A stretch of 45,754 nt of DNA from Frankia sp. AgB1.9 (GTDB taxonomy: Bacteria; Actinomycetota; Actinomycetes; Frankiales; Frankiaceae). Below, piece after piece: positions 16,303-23,946 of the stretch; positions within the stretch are counted from its first letter, which is position 1, and each line of letters opens with the position of its first letter. The stretch covers positions 1 to 45,754 of the forward strand of contig NZ_JADWYX010000072.1 of assembly GCF_016786355.1 (NCBI RefSeq), read 5' to 3'. The position numbers and the translations under genes are program-made. A model generated the notes under the pieces. That model searched no databases. It had not been told where the DNA came from and saw nothing but the letters and a program-made list of their open reading frames with translations.

Positions 16303-17256
16303 GTGAGCGCAGGAGCGAGCCCGGCCGCGGCCCAGGAACCCCCGAAGCAGGGGGCCGGGACGCGGCCGGGCGGAGCGGCAGCCGTCGGGACCGATACGCC
16401 AAGGAGGGTGGCCTGGGTCGCGAGTGAGCGCCAGCAGGCGCGGGACCGCTATCGGCTGCGGGCCCGCCGGCGCTCGGTGGTGATCGCGGCCGTCAGCACC
16501 CTGGTCCTCGCGGCGGTGCTCGTGCTCGGAGTCGGGACCAGCTCGGGGTGGCCGCTGGTCCGCGCCCGGTTCTTCTCCGGCAGCGAGATGGCCGACGCCT
16601 GGCCGGCTGTCTCGCACGGGCTGCTCGTCAACCTCCGGCTCTTCGTGGTCTGCTCGGCCGCCGCGGGGGTGTGTGGGCTCCTGCTGGCCCTGCTGCGCAC
16701 GGTTCCCGGGCCAGTGCTGTTCCCGCTGCGGGTGCTCGCGGCGGCCTACACCGACCTGTTCCGTGGGCTGCCGGTCATCCTCGGGCTCTATCTGGTCGGC
16801 TTCGGGCTGCCCGCGCTGCGGCTGCAGGGCACGCCGCGCGACCCGGTGGTCCTCGGCGGCATCGCGCTCACCCTGACGTACACGGCCTATGTCGCCGAGG
16901 TGATCCGCGCCGGCATCGAGTCGGTGCACCCCAGTCAGGTGGCCGCCGCCCGTTCACTCGGCCTGTCCTATGCGAAGACGATGCGGTTCGTCGTGCTGCC
17001 GCAGGCGCTGCGCCGGGTCGTACCGCCCCTGCTCAACGACGCGATCAGCCTGCAGAAGGACTCCGGTCTCGTGTCCGTGCTCGGCGTCGTCGACGCGGTT
17101 CGCGCGGCGCAGATCGCCACGTCCGCGCACTTCAACTACTCGCCCTACGTGCTCGCCGGCCTGCTGTTCCTGGCGATCACCATTCCGCTGACGCGGATTA
17201 CCGACTATCTGGGAGCCCGCACCGCCCGCCGCCGAGGGGCGGACCACCGTGGCTGA
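16303..17256 (+). CDS. Amino-acid ABC transporter permease
   Basis: The 317-residue HisMQ-type permease has a polar N-terminal region of about 60 residues before the first TM (VVIAAVSTLVLAAVLVLG). The family signature is AAYTDLFRGLPVILGLYL and the EAA loop is AARSLGLSYAKTMRFVVLPQ followed by ALRRVVPP. GTG 16303 lies 24 bp after the receptor gene. The gene overlaps the ATPase gene by 8 bp, so the three are an operon. One permease gene suggests a homodimeric channel. Confidence 0.92.
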   Translation: MSAGASPAAAQEPPKQGAGTRPGGAAAVGTDTPRRVAWVASERQQARDRYRLRARRRSVVIAAVSTLVLAAVLVLGVGTSSGWPLVRARFFSGSEMADAWPAVSHGLLVNLRLFVVCSAAAGVCGLLLALLRTVPGPVLFPLRVLAAAYTDLFRGLPVILGLYLVGFGLPALRLQGTPRDPVVLGGIALTLTYTAYVAEVIRAGIESVHPSQVAAARSLGLSYAKTMRFVVLPQALRRVVPPLLNDAISLQKDSGLVSVLGVVDAVRAAQIATSAHFNYSPYVLAGLLFLAITIPLTRITDYLGARTARRRGADHRG

Positions 17257-18007
17257 CCTCGCCGACGCGCCCACACCGGTGCTGTCCGTGCGCGGGCTGC
17301 GCAAGGTGTTCGGCGACACGGTCGTGCTGCGCGACATCGACTTCGACGTGCTCCCGGGCCAGGCGGTCGTGCTCATCGGCGGCAGCGGCTCCGGGAAGTC
17401 GACACTGCTGCGTTGCCTCAACCTGTTGGAGACCGTCGACGACGGCGACATCCACCTGGACGGCCGGGAGATCACCGACCCGCGGGTGGACGCCGACGAG
17501 GTGCGCCGCCGGATCGGCGTGGTCTTCCAGGCCTACAACCTCTTCCCGCACATGACCGTGCTGCAGAACGTCACCCTCGCTCCGATCCGGGTGCACCGCC
17601 GGCCGCGGGCCGAGGCACGCGACCGGGCCCGCGAGCTGCTCACCCGGATCGGCCTCGCGGACAAGCTCGACGTCTACCCCGACCGCCTGTCGGGCGGCCA
17701 GCAGCAGCGCCTCGCCATCGTGCGCGCCCTCGCCGCCGGCCCGGCGCTGCTGCTCCTCGACGAGATCACCTCGGCGCTCGACCCGGAGCTCGTCGGCGAG
17801 GTGCTCACCCTCGTCGGCATGCTCAAGCGCGAAGGCCTCCCCATGGTCGTCGCCACCCACGAGATGGCCTTCGCGCACGAGATCGCCGACGAGGTCCTCT
17901 TCCTCGACGCGGGCAGCATCGTCGAACGCGGCACGCCGACCCAGGTACTCGACAACCCCCGTGAGGCCCGGACCCAGCAGTTCCTCGCCCGCCTCCCCGC
18001 CCACTGA
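17249..18007 (+). CDS. Amino-acid ABC transporter ATP-binding protein
   Basis: The 252-residue GlnQ/HisP-type ATPase has Walker A GGSGSGKS, Q-loop VVFQAYNLFPHMTVLQNV (typical of the polar-amino-acid class), signature LSGGQQQR, Walker B LLLLDEITSALDPE and H-loop ATHEM. GTG 17249 overlaps the end of the permease gene. With the two preceding genes it forms a complete importer. The stop codon is part of the convergent inverted repeat at 18005-18061. Confidence 0.95.
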   Translation: MADLADAPTPVLSVRGLRKVFGDTVVLRDIDFDVLPGQAVVLIGGSGSGKSTLLRCLNLLETVDDGDIHLDGREITDPRVDADEVRRRIGVVFQAYNLFPHMTVLQNVTLAPIRVHRRPRAEARDRARELLTRIGLADKLDVYPDRLSGGQQQRLAIVRALAAGPALLLLDEITSALDPELVGEVLTLVGMLKREGLPMVVATHEMAFAHEIADEVLFLDAGSIVERGTPTQVLDNPREARTQQFLARLPAH

Positions 18008-18061
18008 CCCGGGCCCTGGCCCTGGCCCTGGCCCTGGCCCGCCGAGCATCGTCCCGGGTCA
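18005..18061. terminator. Inverted repeat spanning both convergent stop codons
   Basis: TGACCCGGG (18005-18013) and CCCGGGTCA (18053-18061) are perfect 9-bp arms. Each arm contains the stop codon of one of the two convergent genes. The 39-nt loop is mostly a tandem hexamer, CCCTGG, repeated four times or more (about 18014-18040). It probably acts as a bidirectional terminator or 3'-end barrier, although no U tract is present. Confidence 0.55.
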
Positions 18062-19828
18062 GGTGTCGCAGGGTGCGGGCGTCGGCGTGGGCGCGGTTGG
18101 TGCCTGGCTGGCCCAGCCGGGCAGCAGCCGGTCGTCATGGTCCGGTGCCCAGCCGCCCGGCCCGTGGACGTACCGGCCGCGCGGGCCGGTCGTCAGGTAC
18201 TCGCGCACCGCGGTGAGCAGCCGGTCGACGTCGGCGGCCGTGGTGCCGACGCCGACGCTGGCCCGCAGCGCTCCGCCGGACGCGCCGAGGCGGCCCAGCA
18301 GCGGGTGCGCGCAGAACCGGCCGGCGCGCAGGCTGATCCCGTGCTCCGCGGACAGGAACGCGGCGAGCGCGTCCGGGTCGCGGCCCTCGACGGTGAACGC
18401 GACCACCCCTACCGGGGCGGTGTCCCTGTTGTCGCCGTCCCTGGTGGTGTCGTCTCGGGTGTCGTCGCCGTCGCCGTCCCGGGTGTCGCCGTCCCTGGCG
18501 TCGCCGCCGTCGGCATCGGTCCAGAGCCGCAGCACCCGGACCCCGGGCAGGCCGGCGAGGCCACCTTCGAGGCGGGCCCGCAGGGCGTCGTCGTGAGCGG
18601 CGAGCGCACCGGCCGGCAGGGCGGCGAGCGCCCGGCAGGCGGCGGCCAGCGCCGCCGCGCCGGGCAGGTTCGGAGTGCCTGCCTCGTGCCGCGCGGGAAC
18701 GTCCGCCCAGGTCACCTCGGGCGACGGCGGCGGCCCGTTCTCGGCTGGCGCCGGCGCGGCGGTCGGCGGGCGCAGGCTGACGTCGCGGACGGCGCCGCCG
18801 CCGGCCAGGTACGGCGGCGCGAGCCGCAGCCAGTCGGCCCGCCCGACGAGCGCGCCGGCCCCGAACGGCGCGTAGAGCTTGTGCCCGGACAGCGCCAGGT
18901 AGTCGACACCGAGCGCGGCCAGGTCGATCCGGCGGTGCGGGGCGAGCTGGGCGGCGTCGACGAACACCCGCGCGCCGTGGGCCCGGGCGAGCCGGACGAC
19001 GTCGGCGAGGGGCAGCCGCTCGCCGGTGACGTTGGAGGCGCCGGTCACGGCGACGAGCGCCGTCGGCTCGGCGCGCAGCGCCTCGGCGAGCGCGTCGAGC
19101 GTCCCGGTCAGGGTCGGGCGGACCGGCACCACCACCCGGTGCGCAGACGACCAGGGCAGCAGGTTCGCGTGGTGCTCCAGGTCGAGCACCACCACCCGCC
19201 CGGGCCCCTCGGGCAGGTGCGCGACGGCGCGGGCCAGCAGGTTCACCGCGTCGGTGGTGTTGCGCGTGAAGATCACCGTGTCGTCCTGGCGAGCGCCCAG
19301 AAACCGCGCCACCTCCGCGCGGGCGTCCTCGTAGACGGCGGTGCAGACCTGGGAGGCGAAGCCAGCGCCCCGGTGGACGCTCGCCGAGTACGGCAGCAGC
19401 CTGGCCACCTCGTCGGCGGCGGAGGTCAGGCTCGGGGCGCTCGCCGCGTAGTCGAGATTGACGTGCCGGGTCCGGCCGCCGCCGACCAGCGGGATGTCGA
19501 GGTCACCGCCGACGACCGGCAGCAGCGGCGCGACTCCCGCGCCGGTGGCAAGGTCGGCCGTGTCGCCGGGGGCGGCGGGGGCGGCCGTGTCGCCCGCGCG
19601 GCCGGCAGCGTCGGCTCCGGCATCGGCCGCGCCAGCGGCGGTGTTGCCCGTACCGGCGGTCGCGTGGCCCGTGCCGGCGGCTGTGTCGCCCGCGCAGCCG
19701 GCCGCATCGCCCGCGCCGGCGGCTGTGCCACCCGTGCCAGCTGTGCCACCCGTGCCACTTGTGCTGGCCGTGCCACCCGTGGCGGCCGGAGTGAAGGATC
19801 GATCGAGAACGGACTGAGGGCGCGCCAC
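18059..19828 (-). CDS. Cysteine desulfurase-like class V aminotransferase
   Basis: This PLP enzyme of about 589 residues is much longer than the usual ~410-450. PLP lysine is in LALSGHKLYAPFG. The putative persulfide cysteine is in RAGRFCAHPLLG, resembling group II (SufS-type) desulfurases. N-terminal to the enzyme are roughly 90 residues of Gly/Thr/Ala-rich low complexity. Two more inserts occur: a Pro/Ala stretch and an Asp/Arg/Thr repeat (DGDTRDGDGDDTRDDTTRDG). Start chosen at GTG 19828, because AAGGAG (19836-19841) gives a 7-nt spacer; ATG 19834 is too close. A SAM-IV riboswitch lies directly upstream, so it should respond to SAM. It would release sulfur from cysteine or a related thiol. 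Confidence 0.82.
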   Translation of the reverse strand: MARPQSVLDRSFTPAATGGTASTSGTGGTAGTGGTAAGAGDAAGCAGDTAAGTGHATAGTGNTAAGAADAGADAAGRAGDTAAPAAPGDTADLATGAGVAPLLPVVGGDLDIPLVGGGRTRHVNLDYAASAPSLTSAADEVARLLPYSASVHRGAGFASQVCTAVYEDARAEVARFLGARQDDTVIFTRNTTDAVNLLARAVAHLPEGPGRVVVLDLEHHANLLPWSSAHRVVVPVRPTLTGTLDALAEALRAEPTALVAVTGASNVTGERLPLADVVRLARAHGARVFVDAAQLAPHRRIDLAALGVDYLALSGHKLYAPFGAGALVGRADWLRLAPPYLAGGGAVRDVSLRPPTAAPAPAENGPPPSPEVTWADVPARHEAGTPNLPGAAALAAACRALAALPAGALAAHDDALRARLEGGLAGLPGVRVLRLWTDADGGDARDGDTRDGDGDDTRDDTTRDGDNRDTAPVGVVAFTVEGRDPDALAAFLSAEHGISLRAGRFCAHPLLGRLGASGGALRASVGVGTTAADVDRLLTAVREYLTTGPRGRYVHGPGGWAPDHDDRLLPGWASQAPTAPTPTPAPCDT

Positions 19829-19860
19829 AGCCATACTCCTTGGGTCCCGGGACCCTGGAA

Positions 19861-19978
19861 GGGTCCGCGCTTGCCGGCCGGACATCCCGGCGCGGCCTGG
19901 TCTCTACCCGAGGGGCACCCCACCGCGGAGGAGGGTTGCCGGCCAGCAAGCTCGGGCTTGGCGCTGGCGCTCTTGACC
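19861..19978 (-). ncRNA. SAM-IV riboswitch with translational expression platform
   Basis: Read on the minus strand, the 118-nt element begins GGTCAAGAGCGCCAGCG and contains GCTTGCTGGCCGGCAACC, CGCGGTGGGGTGCCCC and GGCAAGCGCGGACCC in the order of the SAM-IV aptamer known from Actinomycetales. P1 is closed by GGTC and GACC. Just downstream, GGACCCT-TCC-AGGGTCC can form a hairpin. Alternatively AGGGTCC can join GGGACCC (19842-19848), which abuts the AAGGAG of the desulfurase-like gene. Ligand binding would thus toggle access to the ribosome-binding site. The family match is recognised by eye and is strong. Confidence 0.92.
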
Positions 19979-20077
19979 TGGTTCGAACGGTAGCTAATCT
20001 GCTGTACCCGCCGTGCTGGCAGGTCCACCGCGGCGGACGATTCCGCTCGCCGTGGCGGTTCCATGACGCTAGCAGAT

Positions 20078-20098
20078 TTCCCACCTGGCTGGTGGGAA
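20078..20098. promoter_or_regulatory. Inverted repeat at possible promoter of the riboswitch transcript
   Basis: TTCCCACC-TGGCT-GGTGGGAA is an exact 8-bp dyad. On the minus strand it is followed by TAGCGT, a plausible -10 box, about 80 nt upstream of the SAM-IV aptamer. It could be an operator adding protein control on top of the riboswitch. The promoter assignment is tentative. Confidence 0.4.
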
Positions 20099-20120
20099 TT
20101 AGCGCCGATCCGGCTGGCCT

Positions 20121-20195
20121 TGATCGCCGTTTCGGCCCTGGCGTGGTCGTGATCTGCGCGTTTCCACAACCACCCCAGGGCCGAAACCGCGATCA
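20121..20195. repeat. Palindromic intergenic repeat, copy 3
   Basis: TGATCGCCGTTTCGGCCCTG then GCGTGGT (20121-20147) pairs with ACCACCCCAGGGCC then GAAACCGCGATCA (20169-20195). In this copy the stem centre is fully complementary (GTTTCGGCCC with GGGCCGAAAC). It lies between the divergent desulfurase-like and tetR genes. Confidence 0.88.
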
Positions 20196-20253
20196 TGACC
20201 GGCGCGAGGGCCGACTCGGCGCCAGCGTCTCCGGTGGACCGCCCCCGCGCCTC

Positions 20254-20276
20254 TAGTTGCACTTTGAGTGCAACTA
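20254..20276. promoter_or_regulatory. Perfect palindromic operator of the TetR-sulfatase operon
   Basis: TAGTTGCACT-TTG-AGTGCAACTA is an exact inverted repeat with 10-bp arms and a 3-bp centre. It ends 8 bp before the first candidate start codon of the TetR gene. Size and symmetry are ideal for a TetR dimer, so autorepression of the TetR-sulfatase operon is the simple reading. Confidence 0.8.
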
Positions 20277-20284
20277 GGTTCAGG

Positions 20285-21034
20285 ATGGTCGACATGGACG
20301 GCCGCAACGCGCGGGGGGCGCGCAACCGCGAGGCGATCGTGGACGCGACGCTCGCGCTCGTCGCGGAGCGGGGCGCGCTGCCCACCGCCCACGAGATCGC
20401 GCAGCGGGCCGGTCTCGCGCCCCGCTCGGTGTTCCACCATTTCCCCAGCCTGGAGGCCCTGCTGGCCGAGGCGGCGCGGTCCCGGGCCGACCTGTGGCGC
20501 TCGCTGCTGACGCCACCTGAACCGGGTCGTTCGCTCGCCGGGCGGCTGGCCGCCGCCCTCGGGCAGCGCGCCGAGCTCTTCGAACAGATCAGCGAGGTCC
20601 GCCGGGTCGCGGTGCGTCTCGAGTCGAGCTCGCCGTTGCTCGCCGAGCTTCTCGACGACAGCCGCGGCGTGCTGCGCCGGCACCTGCGCCGCGCGCTGAA
20701 CCCGGAGCTCTCCGCCGTCGGCCAGGCCGCCGCCGCGGGCATCGAGGCCGCCGCCAGCTGGGAGATGTGGGACCTGCTGCGCCGCGACCTGCCGGTCGAC
20801 GCAGCCCGCGCCGCGATGACGGCGTTGATCGAGCCACTCCTGACCCGGGCATCTGGCACCGCGCCGTCCAGCACCGCGCCATCCAACGCCCCGCCGTCCA
20901 GCTTCCTGCCGGACGCCGCCCTGCCGTCCAGCACCCAGCCGCCCAGCACCCAGCCGGACGCCGCCCCGCCGTCCAGCACCGAGCCGTCCAGCACACCGAG
21001 CAGTCCAGCACCCTGCCGTCCGGGTCACGCGTGA
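20285..21034 (+). CDS. TetR family regulator with repetitive C-terminal tail
   Basis: The ~249-residue protein has a TetR HTH (REAIVDATLALVAERGALPT, AHEIAQRAGLAPRSVFHHFP). The ligand domain ends near residue 190 at ALIEPLLTRASG. The last ~55 residues are a Pro/Ser/Thr-rich tail (PSSTAPSNAPPSS, PSSTQPPSTQPDAAPPSS) encoded by degenerate GCCGTCCAGCACC-like repeats at about 20865-21010. ATG 20285 is chosen; ATG 20294, with AGGATGG before it, is equally possible. It is 30 bp upstream of the sulfatase, so it most likely controls that gene through the 20254-20276 palindrome. Confidence 0.87.
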   Translation: MVDMDGRNARGARNREAIVDATLALVAERGALPTAHEIAQRAGLAPRSVFHHFPSLEALLAEAARSRADLWRSLLTPPEPGRSLAGRLAAALGQRAELFEQISEVRRVAVRLESSSPLLAELLDDSRGVLRRHLRRALNPELSAVGQAAAAGIEAAASWEMWDLLRRDLPVDAARAAMTALIEPLLTRASGTAPSSTAPSNAPPSSFLPDAALPSSTQPPSTQPDAAPPSSTEPSSTPSSPAPCRPGHA

Positions 21035-21064
21035 GCCGGGCACCAGCGTCGAAGGAACACTGAC

Positions 21065-22585
21065 ATGGGACGCAAGATCCTCTTCATAACCACCGACCAG
21101 CAGCGCTACGACGCGCTGGGCTGCAACGGTGGCGCCGTCGCCCGCACGCCCGTCGTCGACGGGCTCGCCGCCGCAGGGCTCAACTACCGCCGCGCGATGA
21201 ACCAGAACGTCGTCTGCATGCCCGCCCGCAGCACGATGATCACCGGCCAGTACGTGCGCACGCACGGCGTCTACGCCAACGGCGTCCCGCTACCGGCCGA
21301 CGCGCCCAGCATCGCGGCGTACCTGAACGCGAACGGGTACCGCACCGCCCTGCTGGGCAAGGCGCACTTCGAGCCCGGCTTCGACCTGGAGGGCCGCTGG
21401 CCGGAGAACCGGCTGGCCCGGGACGGCTCGACCGGTCCGCACCGCGGCTTCGAGCACCTTGAGCTCGCGATGCACGGGCCTCTCCCCCTGTGGCACTACG
21501 GGAAGATGATCCACGAGCATCCCGGCAACCACGTCCAGGACTTCTACCAGCTCTTCGACAACGGCGGCCTCAACTCCGCCGGCGGCGGCGACACCGGAGC
21601 GCCCCAGCTGAAGGTCAACCCGGTGCCGCGCGAGCTGTACCACACCGACTGGGTGGCCGAACGCGCGATCGCCTGGCTCGACAGCCTCGACGCCGACGAG
21701 GACTGGTTCTGCTGGATCAGCTTCCCCGACCCGCACCACCCCTGGGACCCGCCCGCCTCGGAGCTGGGCCGGGTCAACTGGCGCGACCTCGACCTGCCCG
21801 CCGGCCACCCCGGCTGCCCCGAGGCCGCCCGGAAGATCCTCGAAGGCAAGCCCGCGCACTGGCTGGCCTTCTACGACGGCTCGCACCCGAACCTGGAGGG
21901 CGGTCCCACCGAGTTCGTCCCGGCGCTGATGACCCACGACCAGGTCCGCGAGGTCAACGCCTTCACCCACGTCGAGAACGAGCTCATCGACGAGGCCGTC
22001 GGGCGGGTGCTGCGCCGGATCGACGAGCGCGGCTGGACGAACGACACCGACGTCCTGTTCACCACCGACCACGGCGAGCTGCAGGGCGACTTCGGCCTGC
22101 TGTTCAAGGGCCCGTTCCACTGCGACGCGCTGATGCGGCTGCCCCTGGTGTGGCGGCCGGCCCCGTCGGCCGGCGTCACCCCGAACGTCGTCGAGGACCC
22201 GGTCGGCCAGCTCGACCTCGCCCCGACCTTCTGCGAGATCGCGGGGCTCCCGGTGCCCGAGTGGGTGCAGGGCAAGGCACTGCCGAAGACCGACGGGACC
22301 GGCCGGGAACGCGTCATCACCGAGTGGGACAGCCAGTTCCCCACCGAGGACCTGCACCTGCGCTCGATGTTCCGGGACGGCTGGCTGGTCACCGCGTACC
22401 AGCCCGGCGGCGGCTACGACGGGACCGAGGGCGAGCTGTACAACCTGGCCGAGGACCCGCTGCAGTGGCACAACCGCTGGGACGACCCCGCGACCCGCTC
22501 ACTGCGCGACGACCTCGTCACCGACCTGCGCGACAACCTCCCACCGGCCCACGACCCGAAACTCACCGTCGAGGCCCCCGTCTGA
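21065..22585 (+). CDS. Type I sulfatase (formylglycine-dependent)
   Basis: The 506-residue hydrolase of the alkaline-phosphatase superfamily releases sulfate from a sulfate ester. The N-terminus ILFITTDQQRYDALGCNG supplies metal ligands. VVCMPARSTMITGQYVRTHG contains the C-x-P-x-R motif whose Cys is oxidised to formylglycine, so a formylglycine-generating enzyme elsewhere is needed. TTDHGELQGDFG carries the second metal-binding Asp/His, and the C-terminus ELYNLAEDPLQWHN is typical. There is no signal peptide, so it acts in the cytoplasm on an imported ester. A phosphonate monoester hydrolase or choline-sulfatase-like activity cannot be excluded. Start ATG 21065 follows AAGGAACACTGAC. Confidence 0.92.
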   Translation: MGRKILFITTDQQRYDALGCNGGAVARTPVVDGLAAAGLNYRRAMNQNVVCMPARSTMITGQYVRTHGVYANGVPLPADAPSIAAYLNANGYRTALLGKAHFEPGFDLEGRWPENRLARDGSTGPHRGFEHLELAMHGPLPLWHYGKMIHEHPGNHVQDFYQLFDNGGLNSAGGGDTGAPQLKVNPVPRELYHTDWVAERAIAWLDSLDADEDWFCWISFPDPHHPWDPPASELGRVNWRDLDLPAGHPGCPEAARKILEGKPAHWLAFYDGSHPNLEGGPTEFVPALMTHDQVREVNAFTHVENELIDEAVGRVLRRIDERGWTNDTDVLFTTDHGELQGDFGLLFKGPFHCDALMRLPLVWRPAPSAGVTPNVVEDPVGQLDLAPTFCEIAGLPVPEWVQGKALPKTDGTGRERVITEWDSQFPTEDLHLRSMFRDGWLVTAYQPGGGYDGTEGELYNLAEDPLQWHNRWDDPATRSLRDDLVTDLRDNLPPAHDPKLTVEAPV

Positions 22586-22621
22586 CGCGCTCTTCCCGCG
22601 GCGACGCCGCCGGTCCGGGCG

Positions 22622-22685
22622 CCACTCCAGCGCGTCCCAGATCGCGGCGTCGACCACTCCAGCCCGTCCCCGATCGCGGCTTCGG
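22622..22685. repeat. Two 32-bp direct repeats
   Basis: CCACTCCAGCGCGTCCCAGA (22622 onward) is repeated 32 bp later as CCACTCCAGCCCGTCCCCGA. Both copies continue with TCGCGGC and a related tail. Differences are few. The pair lies directly next to palindromic repeat copy 4 in the space after the sulfatase gene. Confidence 0.75.
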
Positions 22686-22701
22686 CCTCTGAAGCGCGCC
22701 C

Positions 22702-22778
22702 ATGATCGCCGTCTGGGCCCTCCGGTGGCTACGAAATGGCCCGACGAACGACCACGGGAGGGCCCAGACCGCGATCAT
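22702..22778. repeat. Palindromic intergenic repeat, copy 4
   Basis: ATGATCGCCGTCTGGGCCCT then CCGGTGGCT is opposed by ACCACGGGAGGGCCCAGACC then GCGATCAT. The centre (GTCTGGGCCC with GGGCCCAGAC) is perfectly complementary, yet its bases differ from those of copies 2 and 3. This is a compensatory change that keeps the stem. It sits between the convergent sulfatase and oxidoreductase genes. Confidence 0.88.
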
Positions 22779-22879
22779 GGGACGCCGCCAGACCGGCGCC
22801 GCCGCCGTCGCGCCACCGGGACCCATCTGACGCGCTCCTACCGCGAGGCCGCCGTGCCGGTCGCGGGTCCGGCGCCTGG

Positions 22880-23797
22880 TCAGGGGATCAGCACGATCTT
22901 GCCGCGAGTGTGGCGGTGGGCCAGCTCGCGGTAGGCGTCGCGTACCTCGGCCAGTGGGTAGGTCCTCGCGATCGGGACGTCGAGGGCGCCCTTGTCGACT
23001 AGCGCGGCCAGCTCCGCGATCACCTCCGCGGTCGCGGCGACGGCGTTGCCGTCCGTCTTGGCGCCGTACTTCTCCGCCGCCACGGGGTCGATGACCGTGT
23101 CGATCCGGTCCGGGCGGATCCCGAGGTCGACCGCGAGGTCGACGTAGCCGCCGCCGAAGGTGTCGACGAAGGCGTCGACCCGGCCGCCCGAGGCCTCCCG
23201 GATCCGGTCGGCGACCCCGTCGCCGTACACAACGGGGATCACGCCGTGGTCGGCGAGCCAGCCGTGGTTCGCCGGGCTGGCCAGGCCGATGACCCGCGCA
23301 CCGGCAGCGGTGGCGAGCTGCACGGCGATGGAGCCGACCCCGCCCGCCGCGCCCGACACCACGACGGTGTCGCCGGGCACCAACGAAACGGCGCGAACGG
23401 CCGCGTACGCCGTCGTGCCAGCCACGAAGAGCGAACCGGCCACCTCCCAGGAAACCCCCGACGGGCGGCGCGTGAGGTTGCCTTCCTCTACGAGGACAAA
23501 CTGAGCCTGGCTGGCCCGGTCGTCGGTGAACCCGATCACCTCGTCGCCAGGAGCGGCGTTGGTCACCCCCGGGCCGACCTCCGTCACGATGCCGGCGAGG
23601 TCGCTGCCCTGACCCGAGGGGAACGTCGCGGGCCAGCGCTGCGCGAAGGCGCCCGTCCGAATGGCCGCCTCGCCCGGGTTGATGCCCGCGGCCTTCACCT
23701 CGACCAGGACCTGGCCGGCCCCGGGGACCGGCCGGGCCACCTCGACGACCTCGAGCACCTCGACGTCGCCGTACTCGTTGAACCGCACCGCCTGCAT
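22880..23797 (-). CDS. NADP-dependent MDR oxidoreductase (quinone reductase-like)
   Basis: The 305-residue zinc-independent reductase reads MQAVRFNEYGDVEVLEVVEV at its N-terminus. The catalytic domain includes KAAGINPGEAAIRTG and the Rossmann motif VVSGAAGGVGSIAVQLATAA. It ends with the family tail AYRELAHRHTRGKIVLIP. It is divergent from an MmyB-type XRE regulator at 23947, with a clean dyad in the shared promoter. Such pairs often handle redox or xenobiotic stress. The physiological substrate is unknown. Confidence 0.9.
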   Translation of the reverse strand: MQAVRFNEYGDVEVLEVVEVARPVPGAGQVLVEVKAAGINPGEAAIRTGAFAQRWPATFPSGQGSDLAGIVTEVGPGVTNAAPGDEVIGFTDDRASQAQFVLVEEGNLTRRPSGVSWEVAGSLFVAGTTAYAAVRAVSLVPGDTVVVSGAAGGVGSIAVQLATAAGARVIGLASPANHGWLADHGVIPVVYGDGVADRIREASGGRVDAFVDTFGGGYVDLAVDLGIRPDRIDTVIDPVAAEKYGAKTDGNAVAATAEVIAELAALVDKGALDVPIARTYPLAEVRDAYRELAHRHTRGKIVLIP

Positions 23798-23892
23798 GGC
23801 ACCGCACCTCTTCCGAACGTGTCGTTACGTGTCGTCGCTGGGCACGGCCCACGCTGGCATCGCTCGGCGGAGGCGGGCAGCGGACGGCTTTC

Positions 23893-23913
23893 CCTAGGAT
23901 CAGCGATCCTTGG
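23893..23913. promoter_or_regulatory. Dyad operator between oxidoreductase and XRE regulator
   Basis: AGGATC-AGC-GATCCT (23896-23910) is a perfect 6-bp inverted repeat. It extends to CCTAGGATC/GATCCTTGG with a single T-T mismatch. It lies 34 bp before the XRE start and 96 bp before the oxidoreductase start. ATCCTTGG recurs at about 23935-23942, giving a possible second half-site. Confidence 0.6.
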
Positions 23914-23946
23914 CTGACCACCGCCGGCGCCGCCATCCTTGGTGTC

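Noticed and set aside
13855..16929. 1024-codon minus-strand ORF
   Set aside because: It is antisense to ssuB, the dioxygenase, the receptor and part of the permease gene, all with strong motifs. Its composition is typical of GC-rich antisense frames.
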